64,000 nucleotides of DNA from Mucilaginibacter paludis DSM 18603 (GTDB lineage Bacteria; Bacteroidota; Bacteroidia; Sphingobacteriales; Sphingobacteriaceae). The notes below the pieces were generated by a model. The model was not told where the DNA came from. It did no database searches and worked only from the letters and a program-made list of their open reading frames with translations. Positions 26,287 to 35,311 of the stretch are shown piece by piece (the first letter of the stretch is position 1; each line of letters opens with the position of its first letter). The stretch is taken from assembly GCF_000166195.2 (NCBI RefSeq), contig NZ_CM001403.1, forward strand, positions 2,374,432 through 2,438,431, read 5' to 3'. Position numbers and translations under genes: made by a program.

Positions 26287-28665
26287 ATGATGCGCCGATT
26301 TATTTACTTATTACTGTTATTGCCGCTGGCCGGGTTCAGCCAGTCGATCAAATTGTCTGGTCAGCTACAAGACGAAAAGCACCAGCCGGTTCCGTATGCC
26401 ACCCTTACTTTGAGGAACCAGCCAGACTCCCAGGTTTTTAAAAACACCCTTACTGATAAAGATGGGCGGTTTGTTTTTACCGGAATCGGTAAGGGGAATT
26501 ATATTTTACAGGTAAGTGCTGTCGGTTTACAGGCTTATCAGCAAAAGCTTACGCTTTCCGGGGATGCCGTTTTGCCGGTCATTATCCTGAAGGAGGAAGT
26601 GATGTTACTGGGGGAAGTGACGGTCGCGGCAAAAAAGCCCACAGTTACCCGGAAGATCGACCGCGTGGAATTTAACGTGGAAAATACCGCGCTTTCATCC
26701 ACCAATGCCTGGGAGATCGTTAAACGCGCGCCGGGGGTACAATCGGGTGGCGGCGAACTCTCCATCCGGGGCAGCAAGGGTATCCTGGTGACAATCAACG
26801 ATAAAAAGGTTTATTTATCCGGCGATGAACTGAAAGCTTACCTCGAAGGCACCAATGGCGGGGATGTAAAATCGGTCGAAGTGATCACTAACCCGCCTGC
26901 AAAATATGAAGCCTCGGGCAGCGCGGTCATTAACATCAAGCTGAAAAAGAATACCCAGGCCGGTTATAAAGGTTCTATCGGCGGGAGTTATGTACAGGGT
27001 ATCTATGCGAAAGGCAATGTCAGTACCAGCCAGTATTACAAAACGAAAAAGCTGTCGCTTTCCGGCAGCTATACCTTTGGCACCGGTGTGTATTATAACG
27101 AGATCAAAGAAGTGACCCGCTATACCGCCGGGCAGCAAACCTGGGAGGATGAGCTCAGGCGTAAGAATTACCGGGATGCCGAACATACCTACCGGGTAAG
27201 TTTGGATTATGCCATCGACAGCCTCAATAGCCTGAGCCTCGGGACGGACGGTTATATTGCCCGGCAGAACCATGCACAGTACAACGTGCCTACCCGGATC
27301 TACGACCAGGCGCACCAGTTGGTCTCTTATTTCGAGACACAGAATAACCGGCTGGCACCTAATCATAACGGTTCTTATAATCTGAATTACGAGCACCTGT
27401 TTTCTGCCAAAGAAAAGATCAGCTTAGGGACGAACTATACCAATTACCGGAGCGAAGCTGACCAGGATGTACGCACGGCCTATTATTTGGTTAACCCACG
27501 CAACGCCCGTTTTACCACGGATAACACCCAGCATATCCGTTTATTCAGCACGCAGCTGGACTACAGCAAACAAAGCAAACTTTTTGATTTGGAAACCGGT
27601 TTTAAATACAGCCGGGTAAAAGCGGCTAACGGCGTGGAATTCAGCATTGATACCACGGGCGGATTGGTCAATGATCCGGCGCTGAGCAATACCTTTGCCT
27701 ATGATGAATCAGTCTCTGCGGGTTATTTGAGCCTGAACAAAGACCTGAAGAGCTGGAATTTCAAGGCCGGGCTAAGAGGGGAATATACCGCCATTAACAG
27801 TCGTTCAGTAAGCCCCTCGGAGCTAAATAGCCAGCATTATTTCAACCTGTTCCCGACCTTATTCATCCAGGATAAATTATCCCCGGATCACCAGCTGGGG
27901 TTCTCTTATGGTAGAAGGATCAGCCGCCCCCAGTACAGTTACCTGAACCCTTCCAGGAGCTACTTCAGCCCTAATTCCTACCTGGTGGGCGATGCCCGGC
28001 TGAAACCGGCCTTAACCGACCAGTTTAACCTGAATTATGATTATAAGGAAAACTACCATGCGCAGCTGTATTACATCAGCGAACATAACCCGACCATACA
28101 ACTGCCTTTCCAGGATAACGCGACCAATACGCTGATCCAAAAAGTAACCAATATTCCCGGTAACCATTATTACGGCATTGACCTGAGCACCAGTTTGCAA
28201 CCCGCGCTCTGGTGGTCTGTGGACGTGCAGGCCGGACCGGGACATGTAGAAAGCAGTTTCGGGCTTGCAGATGGTACGGTATTACATAACCGGGCGTTTA
28301 CCGTCAACGGCAGCCTGGACAACCAGTTGACGGTGAATAAAAAAGCCGGTTTTACGGCAGGGATCAGTTTCAGCTTCAATACCGCGGGTGTGCAGGGCCC
28401 TGCTAAGGTGAGCGGCACCAGCAGCCTGGGTTTCAGCGCCCGGAAAAAACTATGGCAGAACCGTGCGGAGATTTCCCTACTGGTATCCGATATCTACCGT
28501 GGTGAAAAGATGAAGGTCAGTTCGGACTATGCGGATCAGCACAATTTTTTCACCTATTACGGCGACAGCCAGAACCTGCGCATCAGCTTTAAATACAACC
28601 TGGGTAATACCGGCTTAAAAGCTAAGGCGGCAAAGGCGAAAACAGAGGAACAAAACAGGTTATAA
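26287..28665 (+). CDS. TonB-receptor-like outer-membrane beta-barrel protein
   Basis: 792 aa from ATG 26287 (MMRRFIYLLLLLPLAGFSQS), which gives a clean signal peptide; an in-frame ATG at 26266 adds seven residues. Order of domains: carboxypeptidase-regulatory-like (SGQLQDEKHQPVPYATLTLR), plug (VNPPAKYEASGSAVINIKL-like segment near 200) and an OMP_b-brl_3-type barrel to the end. It lacks the STN domain of the other receptors, so control probably comes from the divergent two-component system 121 bp away and not from a sigma/FecR pair. The substrate is unknown. Confidence 0.85.
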   Translation: MMRRFIYLLLLLPLAGFSQSIKLSGQLQDEKHQPVPYATLTLRNQPDSQVFKNTLTDKDGRFVFTGIGKGNYILQVSAVGLQAYQQKLTLSGDAVLPVIILKEEVMLLGEVTVAAKKPTVTRKIDRVEFNVENTALSSTNAWEIVKRAPGVQSGGGELSIRGSKGILVTINDKKVYLSGDELKAYLEGTNGGDVKSVEVITNPPAKYEASGSAVINIKLKKNTQAGYKGSIGGSYVQGIYAKGNVSTSQYYKTKKLSLSGSYTFGTGVYYNEIKEVTRYTAGQQTWEDELRRKNYRDAEHTYRVSLDYAIDSLNSLSLGTDGYIARQNHAQYNVPTRIYDQAHQLVSYFETQNNRLAPNHNGSYNLNYEHLFSAKEKISLGTNYTNYRSEADQDVRTAYYLVNPRNARFTTDNTQHIRLFSTQLDYSKQSKLFDLETGFKYSRVKAANGVEFSIDTTGGLVNDPALSNTFAYDESVSAGYLSLNKDLKSWNFKAGLRGEYTAINSRSVSPSELNSQHYFNLFPTLFIQDKLSPDHQLGFSYGRRISRPQYSYLNPSRSYFSPNSYLVGDARLKPALTDQFNLNYDYKENYHAQLYYISEHNPTIQLPFQDNATNTLIQKVTNIPGNHYYGIDLSTSLQPALWWSVDVQAGPGHVESSFGLADGTVLHNRAFTVNGSLDNQLTVNKKAGFTAGISFSFNTAGVQGPAKVSGTSSLGFSARKKLWQNRAEISLLVSDIYRGEKMKVSSDYADQHNFFTYYGDSQNLRISFKYNLGNTGLKAKAAKAKTEEQNRL

Positions 28666-28732
28666 AAAGCGCTTACATGTGATCCATGTAAATCGGTCAA
28701 CAGGATGCTTTAAATGAAGGATACCGGCACAA

Positions 28733-28942
28733 GTGGCGTTAATATTCCTGGATGCCCAAACCGGTGAAAAACTGCTTATTTCGAAAAATAAAGATACGGC
28801 CGCTAGCATAACTTCCGCTATGGCCGATGTTGAATTGAAATGGGGCCTGATCGTCAAAGACAGTGAAGCGCGGGCCTGTGAGCGGATCTGCATTCTCTTA
28901 TGGCAGTTTGCAAAAGCGGTCTTTCATATTGCTTTACGATAA
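28733..28942 (+). other. possible 69-aa ORF (GTG start) in the 28.67-29.02 kb spacer
   Basis: The only open frame of note in this 353-bp spacer. It would read MALIFLDAQTGEKLLISKNK and later DVELKWGLIVKDSEARACER. It uses a GTG start without an obvious ribosome binding site and matches no family I know. It may be a remnant or chance. A small palindrome (TTACATG-N5-CATGTAA) at 28673-28691 precedes it and follows the receptor gene. Confidence 0.2.
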
Positions 28943-29018
28943 TATTGTTCCAATCAATCTGTAACATAGCTAAAATCTTTTATCTAACTCCGTATACGTC
29001 TAATCTAACATATTACAA

Positions 29019-29732
29019 ATGAATACGACTCCGGCAACAAAAGTTATTATTATCGGCGCCTCTTCCGGTATAGGTAAAGAACTTACCTTGCAACTTGCGA
29101 AAGGAAATCATATTATTGGCATTACGGGAAGAAGGGCGGAGTTATTGGAAGAGTTGAAAACCCAATATCCTGAAAAGCTATTTTTCACCCGGATGGATAA
29201 TACGGACATTGATTCAGTGAATGGCCAGCTGGAGTATCTTAAGGAACAACTCGGCGGACTTGATCTTTTGATTTTATCCTCAGGCGTAGGTGATCTCAAT
29301 GAAACGCTTGATTTTAACATTGAACGGCAGACTGTTGAACTGAATGTAACAGGCTTTACTAAGATCGCTAACTGGGCCCTTAAAACATTCGAGGAACAAG
29401 GCTCCGGCCACTTTGTGGCAATAACCTCGCTTGCAGGCATGATAAGCAGCGATGTAGCGCCCGCTTATTATGCCAGTAAGGCCTTTCAAATTAACTATTT
29501 AAAGGGTTTGCGGCGCAAGCTGAAAAAGTCAAATCTGCCGATCACTATTACAGATGTCAGGCCCGGTTTGGTTGATACCGAAATGGCAAAAGGAGAAGGA
29601 TTGTTTTGGGTCGCGCCGGTTAGTAAAGCTGCTTCCCAGATCATCACTGCAATAAATAAAAAAAAGACTTTAGTTTACATCACAAAGAGGTGGGCAATTG
29701 TTGCATGTATATTTAGGCTTATAAATAAATAG
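29019..29732 (+). CDS. short-chain dehydrogenase/reductase (SDR)
   Basis: 237 aa. NAD(P)-binding Rossmann fold with the glycine motif GASSGIG at 13-19, the N-x-A-G-like region LILSSGVGD near 90, the catalytic Ser region VAITSLAGM and the YxxxK pair in YYASK near 151-155. The C-terminus PGLVDTEMAKGEG is typical of the classical SDR group. Cytosolic, substrate unknown. It appears monocistronic. Confidence 0.9.
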   Translation: MNTTPATKVIIIGASSGIGKELTLQLAKGNHIIGITGRRAELLEELKTQYPEKLFFTRMDNTDIDSVNGQLEYLKEQLGGLDLLILSSGVGDLNETLDFNIERQTVELNVTGFTKIANWALKTFEEQGSGHFVAITSLAGMISSDVAPAYYASKAFQINYLKGLRRKLKKSNLPITITDVRPGLVDTEMAKGEGLFWVAPVSKAASQIITAINKKKTLVYITKRWAIVACIFRLINK

Positions 29733-29875
29733 GCACCTATTACCAGTCAAGTGCCTTAAAATTCCTTAGTATTCTCACTTAATGAAATTAATAAAGCTAA
29801 AATTATTTTAACTTTTCATTTGATAAAGTCTTAGATAGACGTATCTAATATATATACGTTACAGGTAAAGAATTT

Positions 29876-31102
29876 TTAACGCTTCAAGCGCTCGGCCAGT
29901 TCACGGGTACGCAGATTCGGCACCAGCAAAAAAGCGCGTTCTGCCCACCCGTGTGCATCCTTCCGGCCGGGATCGTTTGGCGGAAGTACTTCTGCGAAGG
30001 CTTCGGCGACATTATACAGGGTGGCGGCGGCCTGCCCGGAGTATTGCCCCATGGCGAGTTTTTTTTCTTCGTTAAAGTCCTGCTTTTTCACCGGGTCCGC
30101 AGGTTCATTTGTGTAAAAACTTTTCACCTTTTCATACATCACTTTGTCCTGATGCCGCGCGAAGGCGGTGTCAATGGCCATTTGTTTTCCGGCCAGCCGG
30201 TAGCCCACTTTTTTCAGGCCGGTTAGGTCCCGGAATTTACGGCAATGGAACAACGCCACGTTATCAAATGATGCTTGCTGTTGTTCGCCCAGCAGGGGAT
30301 GAAGCCGTTCTGCTACCGCCATGGCTTGTTCTGCTTGCGGTTTGTCGCCTGTTTTGGCTGCATAACCCCAGACATTGTAGACCAGGCGGCTATAAAGGTC
30401 TGTGGCTACGCTTCTTTGTCCGGCAGTGTCGAGCTGATCCAGTTGACCTACGATCAACGGCACCGCAGCTGACCAGGTATTACCGCTGTTGGCCACCAGG
30501 AACCGGAGTTGTTCTGCACTAATTTGATCCTTATTGCGGAGCACCAATATATATGCATCGAGGATCTCTGCGTTGTCTAAGTGCAGACCTGTCCGCTTTT
30601 CCAGGTATCGGTGAAGAAATGCACTGTCGCGATCACCGTTCTTAAACCGGGCCGAAAGTACCGCCAGGCTATCGGCCACAGCGCCTTTGCCCAAGGCTAC
30701 TTTTGCAGAGGCGATAAAATCGGCAGGCGCCATGTAATCCGTCTGGCGGCTGCGGAGGCTGCCATCGGCACTCAGGTAGAGCCAGGTCGGATAGGCCCTG
30801 ATCCCATAAGCTTTTGCGATGCCGGGGCCTTCTCCTTTTTCGGCGTTCAGGCGATAACAGAGAAAGTTCTCATTAAAGAATGAGTCTACTTCCGGCAGGA
30901 CAAAAACCTCCTTTTCCATTCGTTTACAGGGAGCGCACCAGTCGGTATAAACATCGACAAATACGGGCAGGTGACGCGCCTGCGCTGCTGCCAGCATTGC
31001 TTTCCAGTTCCCTGAAAAAAAGCGGATGCCGGGTTTGTCCTGTCCCTGAACCGTCGTGGCCAAGCCGAGCAACAGCATCAAAAAAGTCAGCGATCTTCTC
31101 AT
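29876..31102 (-). CDS. secreted thioredoxin-fold protein
   Basis: 408 aa from ATG 31102 (MRRSLTFLMLLLGLATTVQG then Q), a good signal peptide; an ATG 15 nt upstream adds MYICN. The thioredoxin domain (about 28-140) has the active site Cys56-Ala-Pro-Cys59 in YTDWCAPCKRME and the cis-Pro region IRAYPTWLYLS. The remaining about 260 residues are helical and repeat-like. It is probably a periplasmic thiol reductase or disulfide isomerase. Confidence 0.85.
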   Translation of the reverse strand: MRRSLTFLMLLLGLATTVQGQDKPGIRFFSGNWKAMLAAAQARHLPVFVDVYTDWCAPCKRMEKEVFVLPEVDSFFNENFLCYRLNAEKGEGPGIAKAYGIRAYPTWLYLSADGSLRSRQTDYMAPADFIASAKVALGKGAVADSLAVLSARFKNGDRDSAFLHRYLEKRTGLHLDNAEILDAYILVLRNKDQISAEQLRFLVANSGNTWSAAVPLIVGQLDQLDTAGQRSVATDLYSRLVYNVWGYAAKTGDKPQAEQAMAVAERLHPLLGEQQQASFDNVALFHCRKFRDLTGLKKVGYRLAGKQMAIDTAFARHQDKVMYEKVKSFYTNEPADPVKKQDFNEEKKLAMGQYSGQAAATLYNVAEAFAEVLPPNDPGRKDAHGWAERAFLLVPNLRTRELAERLKR

Positions 31103-31372
31103 GTTACAAATGTACACATGCTTACCATTTTCTGAATAATTTCCTTAAAACCGTTATAAGCAGCAGAATGACCGGCTTCATTTTTAAGGCTATAACAGAT
31201 AAGAAAGACTTAGATATCGCCAGTAGTACTGGAAATTTCTGTGATTTTAAAAACCGAGATCGAACCAGTCAAAATAGACACATATAGAACGAAAATAAAC
31301 TGAAAATCAAATAATTAACATTGAAATATTTCCGGCAAAAAGTTATTAGACATGCTCATTTTTGTAAAGCAG

Positions 31373-31509
31373 GTGCTTATCGGTACAAATTACGTCGAAG
31401 TTTATCGCTGATTTGAAGTGGTTGGCCGATTTTCCTGAAAGATTGAAAGAATACAATGAGATGGGAAAAGGCAATAATTCTTCAATTTGACACCGAATAA
31501 AAGCATGCA
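31373..31509 (+). repeat. 137-bp dispersed repeat, copy 2
   Basis: Gap-free match to 6890-7026. The open frame reads VQITSKFIADLKWLADFPER then LKEYNEMGKGNNSSI and a stop. Most changes between the copies are synonymous or conservative (FIVDL against FIADL), as expected of a former coding sequence. The rest of 31118-31372 shows no gene that I can support. Confidence 0.7.
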
Positions 31510-31516
31510 TTATTTC

Positions 31517-31554
31517 ATGGGTAGTACTGATTTTTAAAAATCAGTACTACCCAT
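31517..31554. repeat. perfect 38-bp palindrome
   Basis: Two 19-nt arms meet without a loop; the left arm is ATGGGTAGTACTGATTTTT. It lies 7 bp after repeat copy 2 and 140 bp before the first gene of the accessory island. It could be a terminator, a recombinase site or an end of a small mobile unit. Confidence 0.75.
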
Positions 31555-31693
31555 ACTCGCAGAGATTTAATGACAGCAAGTTGAGTTTCCTGGCTCTTAT
31601 TGATTTATATTTAAGTGTTAATTTGCCTGGTAAACAGCCTTGTTTCGGTAATTCATTATTTTAATATTAAATTGGCTGCTCCTACTTTATTAC

Positions 31694-33754
31694 ATGCAAC
31701 CAAACATAGACTATGCAAAAGCAGATCACCTCGACAGTATTTGCAAAATCTGGGGATTAAATAGGGCAACGTTAGGCCTTATGCCAAGAGATGCGTTCAA
31801 AGATTGTATTGCAAAAAAATGGATATTGGTGGCTGAAAGCGCTAATCAAATCGTCGGTTACTTGCAGTTTCGGTATACAGCTAAAAATCAAACCCTATCT
31901 ATTGTTCATTTATGTGTAGATATATCGTCACGGGGGCAAAGAATCTCTGACCTTTTATTAGATAAATTAGTTGATGATTTTAAATTTAAGGCCAGGGGGA
32001 TAAAGCTAAACTGCCGAAGTGACTATGCTCAAGCAATATCATTCTGGACCCGTTACAATTTTCAACCTAAAGGGAAATTACCTAGTCGTGGTAACAATCC
32101 TAATGTACATCTTGTCGTTTGGTGGTTTAACTTTGGTCGGGAGGATCTTTTTTCAATCCAGAAGAATGATAAAATTAAAGCGGTATTGGATTTTAACATT
32201 ATAGCGAAGCTGATGGATATATCTGTTACGGACGGCGTTAGAGATGAAATTATCCAATTACAAAGTGATTGGTTGGTATCTGAAGTTGAATATTACCAAA
32301 CCTCAGAAACAACAAGTGAAATATTTCGGGATGCAAATACAGTAAGGCGAGACAGAAGTAAGTCTTTTTTAAAGGATTTCCCAGAATTGAATATTGATAA
32401 ACCAAGTATAAAACTTGTAGAGGGTGAATTACTAGGGATTTTTCCGGGTGTTTCTGATAATGACAGATCAGACAGAAGACAGGTTGCAGAGTTTATATTA
32501 TCGGGATTCCCATATTTTGTGACACTCGATGATGGGATATTAAAACAGTCAAAAGAAATTTTCAATACTTACCAGCGTAAGGTTGTAACTCCTTCCACAT
32601 TAATTTCAGAAATTGACCTTTCTATTAATGCTGAAGATTATTATCCAAACAAGTTATCTGGTAATAATTTTTCACTACTTAAGCTAAGACCAGACGACCG
32701 GGAGGAAATTGATAACCTGTTTCTGAATACCGGAGCTGGAGAGAAAAAGTCGAATTTTATTTCAACTATAAATGATCTTGTTGCAAAGCCTACTGGTTGC
32801 GTACAGATTGTAAAGGAAGCGGACAAAATCGTAGCGCTTTTTGGTTATTTCGAGGTTGACGATACTTTTATAGTCCCAGTGATCAGAACCAAGCAATATT
32901 CATTGCGACAAACCATATTCATTCAGAACATAAACGACTTGGTTAAGTTGGCAATAAACAAGAAAAAGAGTTTTATTGTCATTGATGACCGATATTTAAC
33001 AAGTATTGAAAAAGAAATCCTTGTAAATTCAGGGTTCTTTTATAAGGACGATGCATACATTAGGGGTATTAAATCCGGCATATATCAGATCGATGAATTA
33101 ACAGCAGAATTAAATATCATTTCCGACAAGATCCCGGAACTTAAAAATTTGATAAGCGCCATCAGTGGCGAATCGAATTTGGAAGCATTGGAGCTGGAAA
33201 AGCTATTATGGCCGCTAAAAATCAGTGATGCGGACATCCCATGCTTTATTGTACCTATCAAGCCACATTATGCAAAAGAGTTATTTGATACAAAAGCTGC
33301 TAAAGCGGAACTCTTTGGCGTACAGCCAACATTGATTTGGAGCAAAGAAAATGTTTACTATCGTAACATTAACCCAAATGTCGAAAAATCCCCCGCAAGG
33401 ATTCTATGGTATGCTAGCTCAGATGTTAATTCTACACGTCAAAAAGGAATTGTTTGTTCCTCATATCTAAATGAAATAGTAGTTGGCCCTGCTAAAGAGG
33501 TTTTCAAAAAGCATGAAAAGTTTGGGGTCTATTCATGGAAGAGAGATATTTCAAAACTGGTAAAAGAGGTAGCCACTAAACCCATAAAAGTATTACGTTT
33601 CAGTGATTCAGAGTCATTTCCTAACGTAATACCACTGGCTAAAGTAAAGCAGATACTTGTTAAGTATAATGAATCGGATAATAACTTTCAATCACCGCTT
33701 CGCATTAAAAGCACTACCTTTATGGAATTGTATGCTATGGGAAATGGATTCTGA
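31694..33754 (+). CDS. GNAT-PIN-GNAT-PUA-like multidomain protein
   Basis: 686 aa. Residues about 1-155 form a GNAT acetyltransferase fold (ESANQIVGYLQFRY, then IVHLCVDISSRGQRISDLLL). About 160-320 is a PIN-like nuclease domain with the acidic residues in AVLDFNIIAKL, TSEIFRDA, DNDRSDRRQV and FVTLDDGIL. About 325-465 resembles a second, degenerate GNAT. About 514-686 looks like an EVE/PUA-type domain (GIVCSSYLNEIVVGPAKEVF). PIN domains are usually metal-dependent RNases. The ASCH gene starts 5 bp after the stop, so the two form an operon. A toxin or stress effector, perhaps in defence, is inferred. Base composition is AT-rich, as in the rest of this island. Confidence 0.6.
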   Translation: MQPNIDYAKADHLDSICKIWGLNRATLGLMPRDAFKDCIAKKWILVAESANQIVGYLQFRYTAKNQTLSIVHLCVDISSRGQRISDLLLDKLVDDFKFKARGIKLNCRSDYAQAISFWTRYNFQPKGKLPSRGNNPNVHLVVWWFNFGREDLFSIQKNDKIKAVLDFNIIAKLMDISVTDGVRDEIIQLQSDWLVSEVEYYQTSETTSEIFRDANTVRRDRSKSFLKDFPELNIDKPSIKLVEGELLGIFPGVSDNDRSDRRQVAEFILSGFPYFVTLDDGILKQSKEIFNTYQRKVVTPSTLISEIDLSINAEDYYPNKLSGNNFSLLKLRPDDREEIDNLFLNTGAGEKKSNFISTINDLVAKPTGCVQIVKEADKIVALFGYFEVDDTFIVPVIRTKQYSLRQTIFIQNINDLVKLAINKKKSFIVIDDRYLTSIEKEILVNSGFFYKDDAYIRGIKSGIYQIDELTAELNIISDKIPELKNLISAISGESNLEALELEKLLWPLKISDADIPCFIVPIKPHYAKELFDTKAAKAELFGVQPTLIWSKENVYYRNINPNVEKSPARILWYASSDVNSTRQKGIVCSSYLNEIVVGPAKEVFKKHEKFGVYSWKRDISKLVKEVATKPIKVLRFSDSESFPNVIPLAKVKQILVKYNESDNNFQSPLRIKSTTFMELYAMGNGF

Positions 33755-33759
33755 GTAAA

Positions 33760-34188
33760 ATGAGCGAATTGATACTTATATCTGTAAAGGATAGATATGT
33801 AAAGGAGATGCTTTCGGGTCGTAAAACAATCGAACTAAGAAAGTCTGCACCCAAAGCAGTGGCCGGTGATACATTGATAATATATACTACTCAACCCAAA
33901 AAGGCGATTACAGCCATAGCGATTGTGAAGCAAATTATTAAATGCGAACCGGAGGAAATGTGGCGTTTGTACCATGATAGACTTGGAATTGACAAAACAG
34001 GATTTGATGATTATTATAAAAACAACAAAAAAGCAGTCGGTATTGAACTCAGTGAAGTTATTCCGTTAAATGGAGAAATTTTATTGAGTGCCATCAAATT
34101 GATCCACCCGAGTTTCACACCGCCGCAAACATTTAAGTATTTAAATAAGTTTACCGCTCTCAGGGATTTTAAGCATTTAATCACATAG
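33760..34188 (+). CDS. ASCH-domain protein (PUA-like fold)
   Basis: 142 aa. The whole protein is one ASCH domain: LILISVKDRYVKEMLSGRKT then IELRKSAPKAVAGDTLIIYT, ending with PPQTFKYLN. ASCH domains bind RNA or modified nucleotides. It is the second gene of the operon with the GNAT-PIN protein and might guide or regulate that nuclease. It converges with the HNH gene, overlapping its end by 8 bp. Confidence 0.8.
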   Translation: MSELILISVKDRYVKEMLSGRKTIELRKSAPKAVAGDTLIIYTTQPKKAITAIAIVKQIIKCEPEEMWRLYHDRLGIDKTGFDDYYKNNKKAVGIELSEVIPLNGEILLSAIKLIHPSFTPPQTFKYLNKFTALRDFKHLIT

Positions 34189-35038
34189 GATTATCTTTAT
34201 TGGACTTTAGGAATTCTGGCGTCAGTGAATATCCAAAACCCATCCCTTGGCGATATAGAGGACTTAACCCGTTGTTGGATTCAAGCCAATCTTCATAACC
34301 CTCAACCGAAGGCCCCGCAAGGTTTAATGCAAATTCAATACCTTTAAACGCAATCACAAAATATATTTCCCCTAATTCTGTACCTAAAAAGTCGCATTCA
34401 AAAACCATATCGACTGAATTTCCATCGGCCTTAAAGAACTTTTCATCCTCATTATAAATCTTGCGAACCGAATATGGCCAGGTCTCGTTCTTATGGTTAA
34501 AACGCGCGTAGTTTCTTAGCGGATCAAAGCCTTCTTCGTCAACCATAAACTCCACATATCCGGGCTCATGTAAAAACTTTTGAACCATAAACTCCATAGC
34601 TATCTTAGCAAGCATTCTGGAAATGGCCTGATTGTCTTTAGGAAGTTCAAAATTAAAAGGAATATAGGTTTGTTTAATTTTCCCTGCCAATATAGCGTCA
34701 AACGTCTCTTTATCGACAGTTATTTTAATTGCTAAAGGTGAGCTATCATCATCAAAACTAATTTCTCCTTTACATCCCGTCTTTGGAAATAAAGCATTGC
34801 CAGGAGGTACACGTCCCTTTTTAGATTCCAAGCCTGTTCTGAATCTAAGGTTACGAAAAAACTCGGTTTCCAGTACCCTTTTTTCAACTTTGGTAGCGAA
34901 ATAATTATTACACTTATCACAAACGATGCCTTTTGCTAAAACGTGTTCTTTGTTCCCCAATGATTCGGGAACGATATGTTCAACGGTAACTGAGCTAACA
35001 GATGACTGTTTACAAAATACACATTTCATATTTGGCAT
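34181..35038 (-). CDS. HNH endonuclease
   Basis: 285 aa. The HNH motif is at the N-terminus: zinc ligands Cys6-x-x-Cys9 (CVFC) and Cys40-x-x-Cys43 (CDKC), with the catalytic segment VTVEHIVPESLGN (Glu20, His21) between them and NN after the second pair. The remaining 220 residues are uncharacterised, beta-rich, and may recognise the target. It is the last gene of an operon with the 77-aa and ATPase genes (21- and 18-bp gaps). The set recalls Septu-like ATPase plus HNH pairs, but the ATPase here carries its own TOPRIM domain. Confidence 0.82.
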   Translation of the reverse strand: MPNMKCVFCKQSSVSSVTVEHIVPESLGNKEHVLAKGIVCDKCNNYFATKVEKRVLETEFFRNLRFRTGLESKKGRVPPGNALFPKTGCKGEISFDDDSSPLAIKITVDKETFDAILAGKIKQTYIPFNFELPKDNQAISRMLAKIAMEFMVQKFLHEPGYVEFMVDEEGFDPLRNYARFNHKNETWPYSVRKIYNEDEKFFKADGNSVDMVFECDFLGTELGEIYFVIAFKGIEFALNLAGPSVEGYEDWLESNNGLSPLYRQGMGFGYSLTPEFLKSNKDNPM

Positions 35039-35059
35039 TACAGTTCAAAATATAAAAGT

Positions 35060-35293
35060 TTATCGTACAATCGGTATATAAGCATCATACCAGGCACTTT
35101 GATTTTCATCTGCACTTATGGTTTTGATTACTGATCTAATTTCTGGGTAGCCTACTCTTTCGCCATCATTGTTTACAAGTTGAATTAACACTTCCTCTCC
35201 ATCAGCAAAGTCATCATGCGGGCCTCCTTGAAAAGGAATCAAAACTGGAACTGAACTCGTTGCAGCGTCTGTTCTAATATTTATAGTTTTCAT
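35060..35293 (-). CDS. 77-aa protein between ATPase and HNH genes
   Basis: Reads MKTINIRTDAATSSVPVLIP then HDDFADGEEVLIQLVNNDGE. It is acidic, with no signal peptide and no known domain. It has close spacing to both neighbours on the same strand, so it belongs to the operon. A small regulator, inhibitor or DNA-mimic role is possible but unsupported by motifs. Confidence 0.6.
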   Translation of the reverse strand: MKTINIRTDAATSSVPVLIPFQGGPHDDFADGEEVLIQLVNNDGERVGYPEIRSVIKTISADENQSAWYDAYIPIVR

Positions 35294-35311
35294 TTTAAAG
35301 AGATGAGTTAA

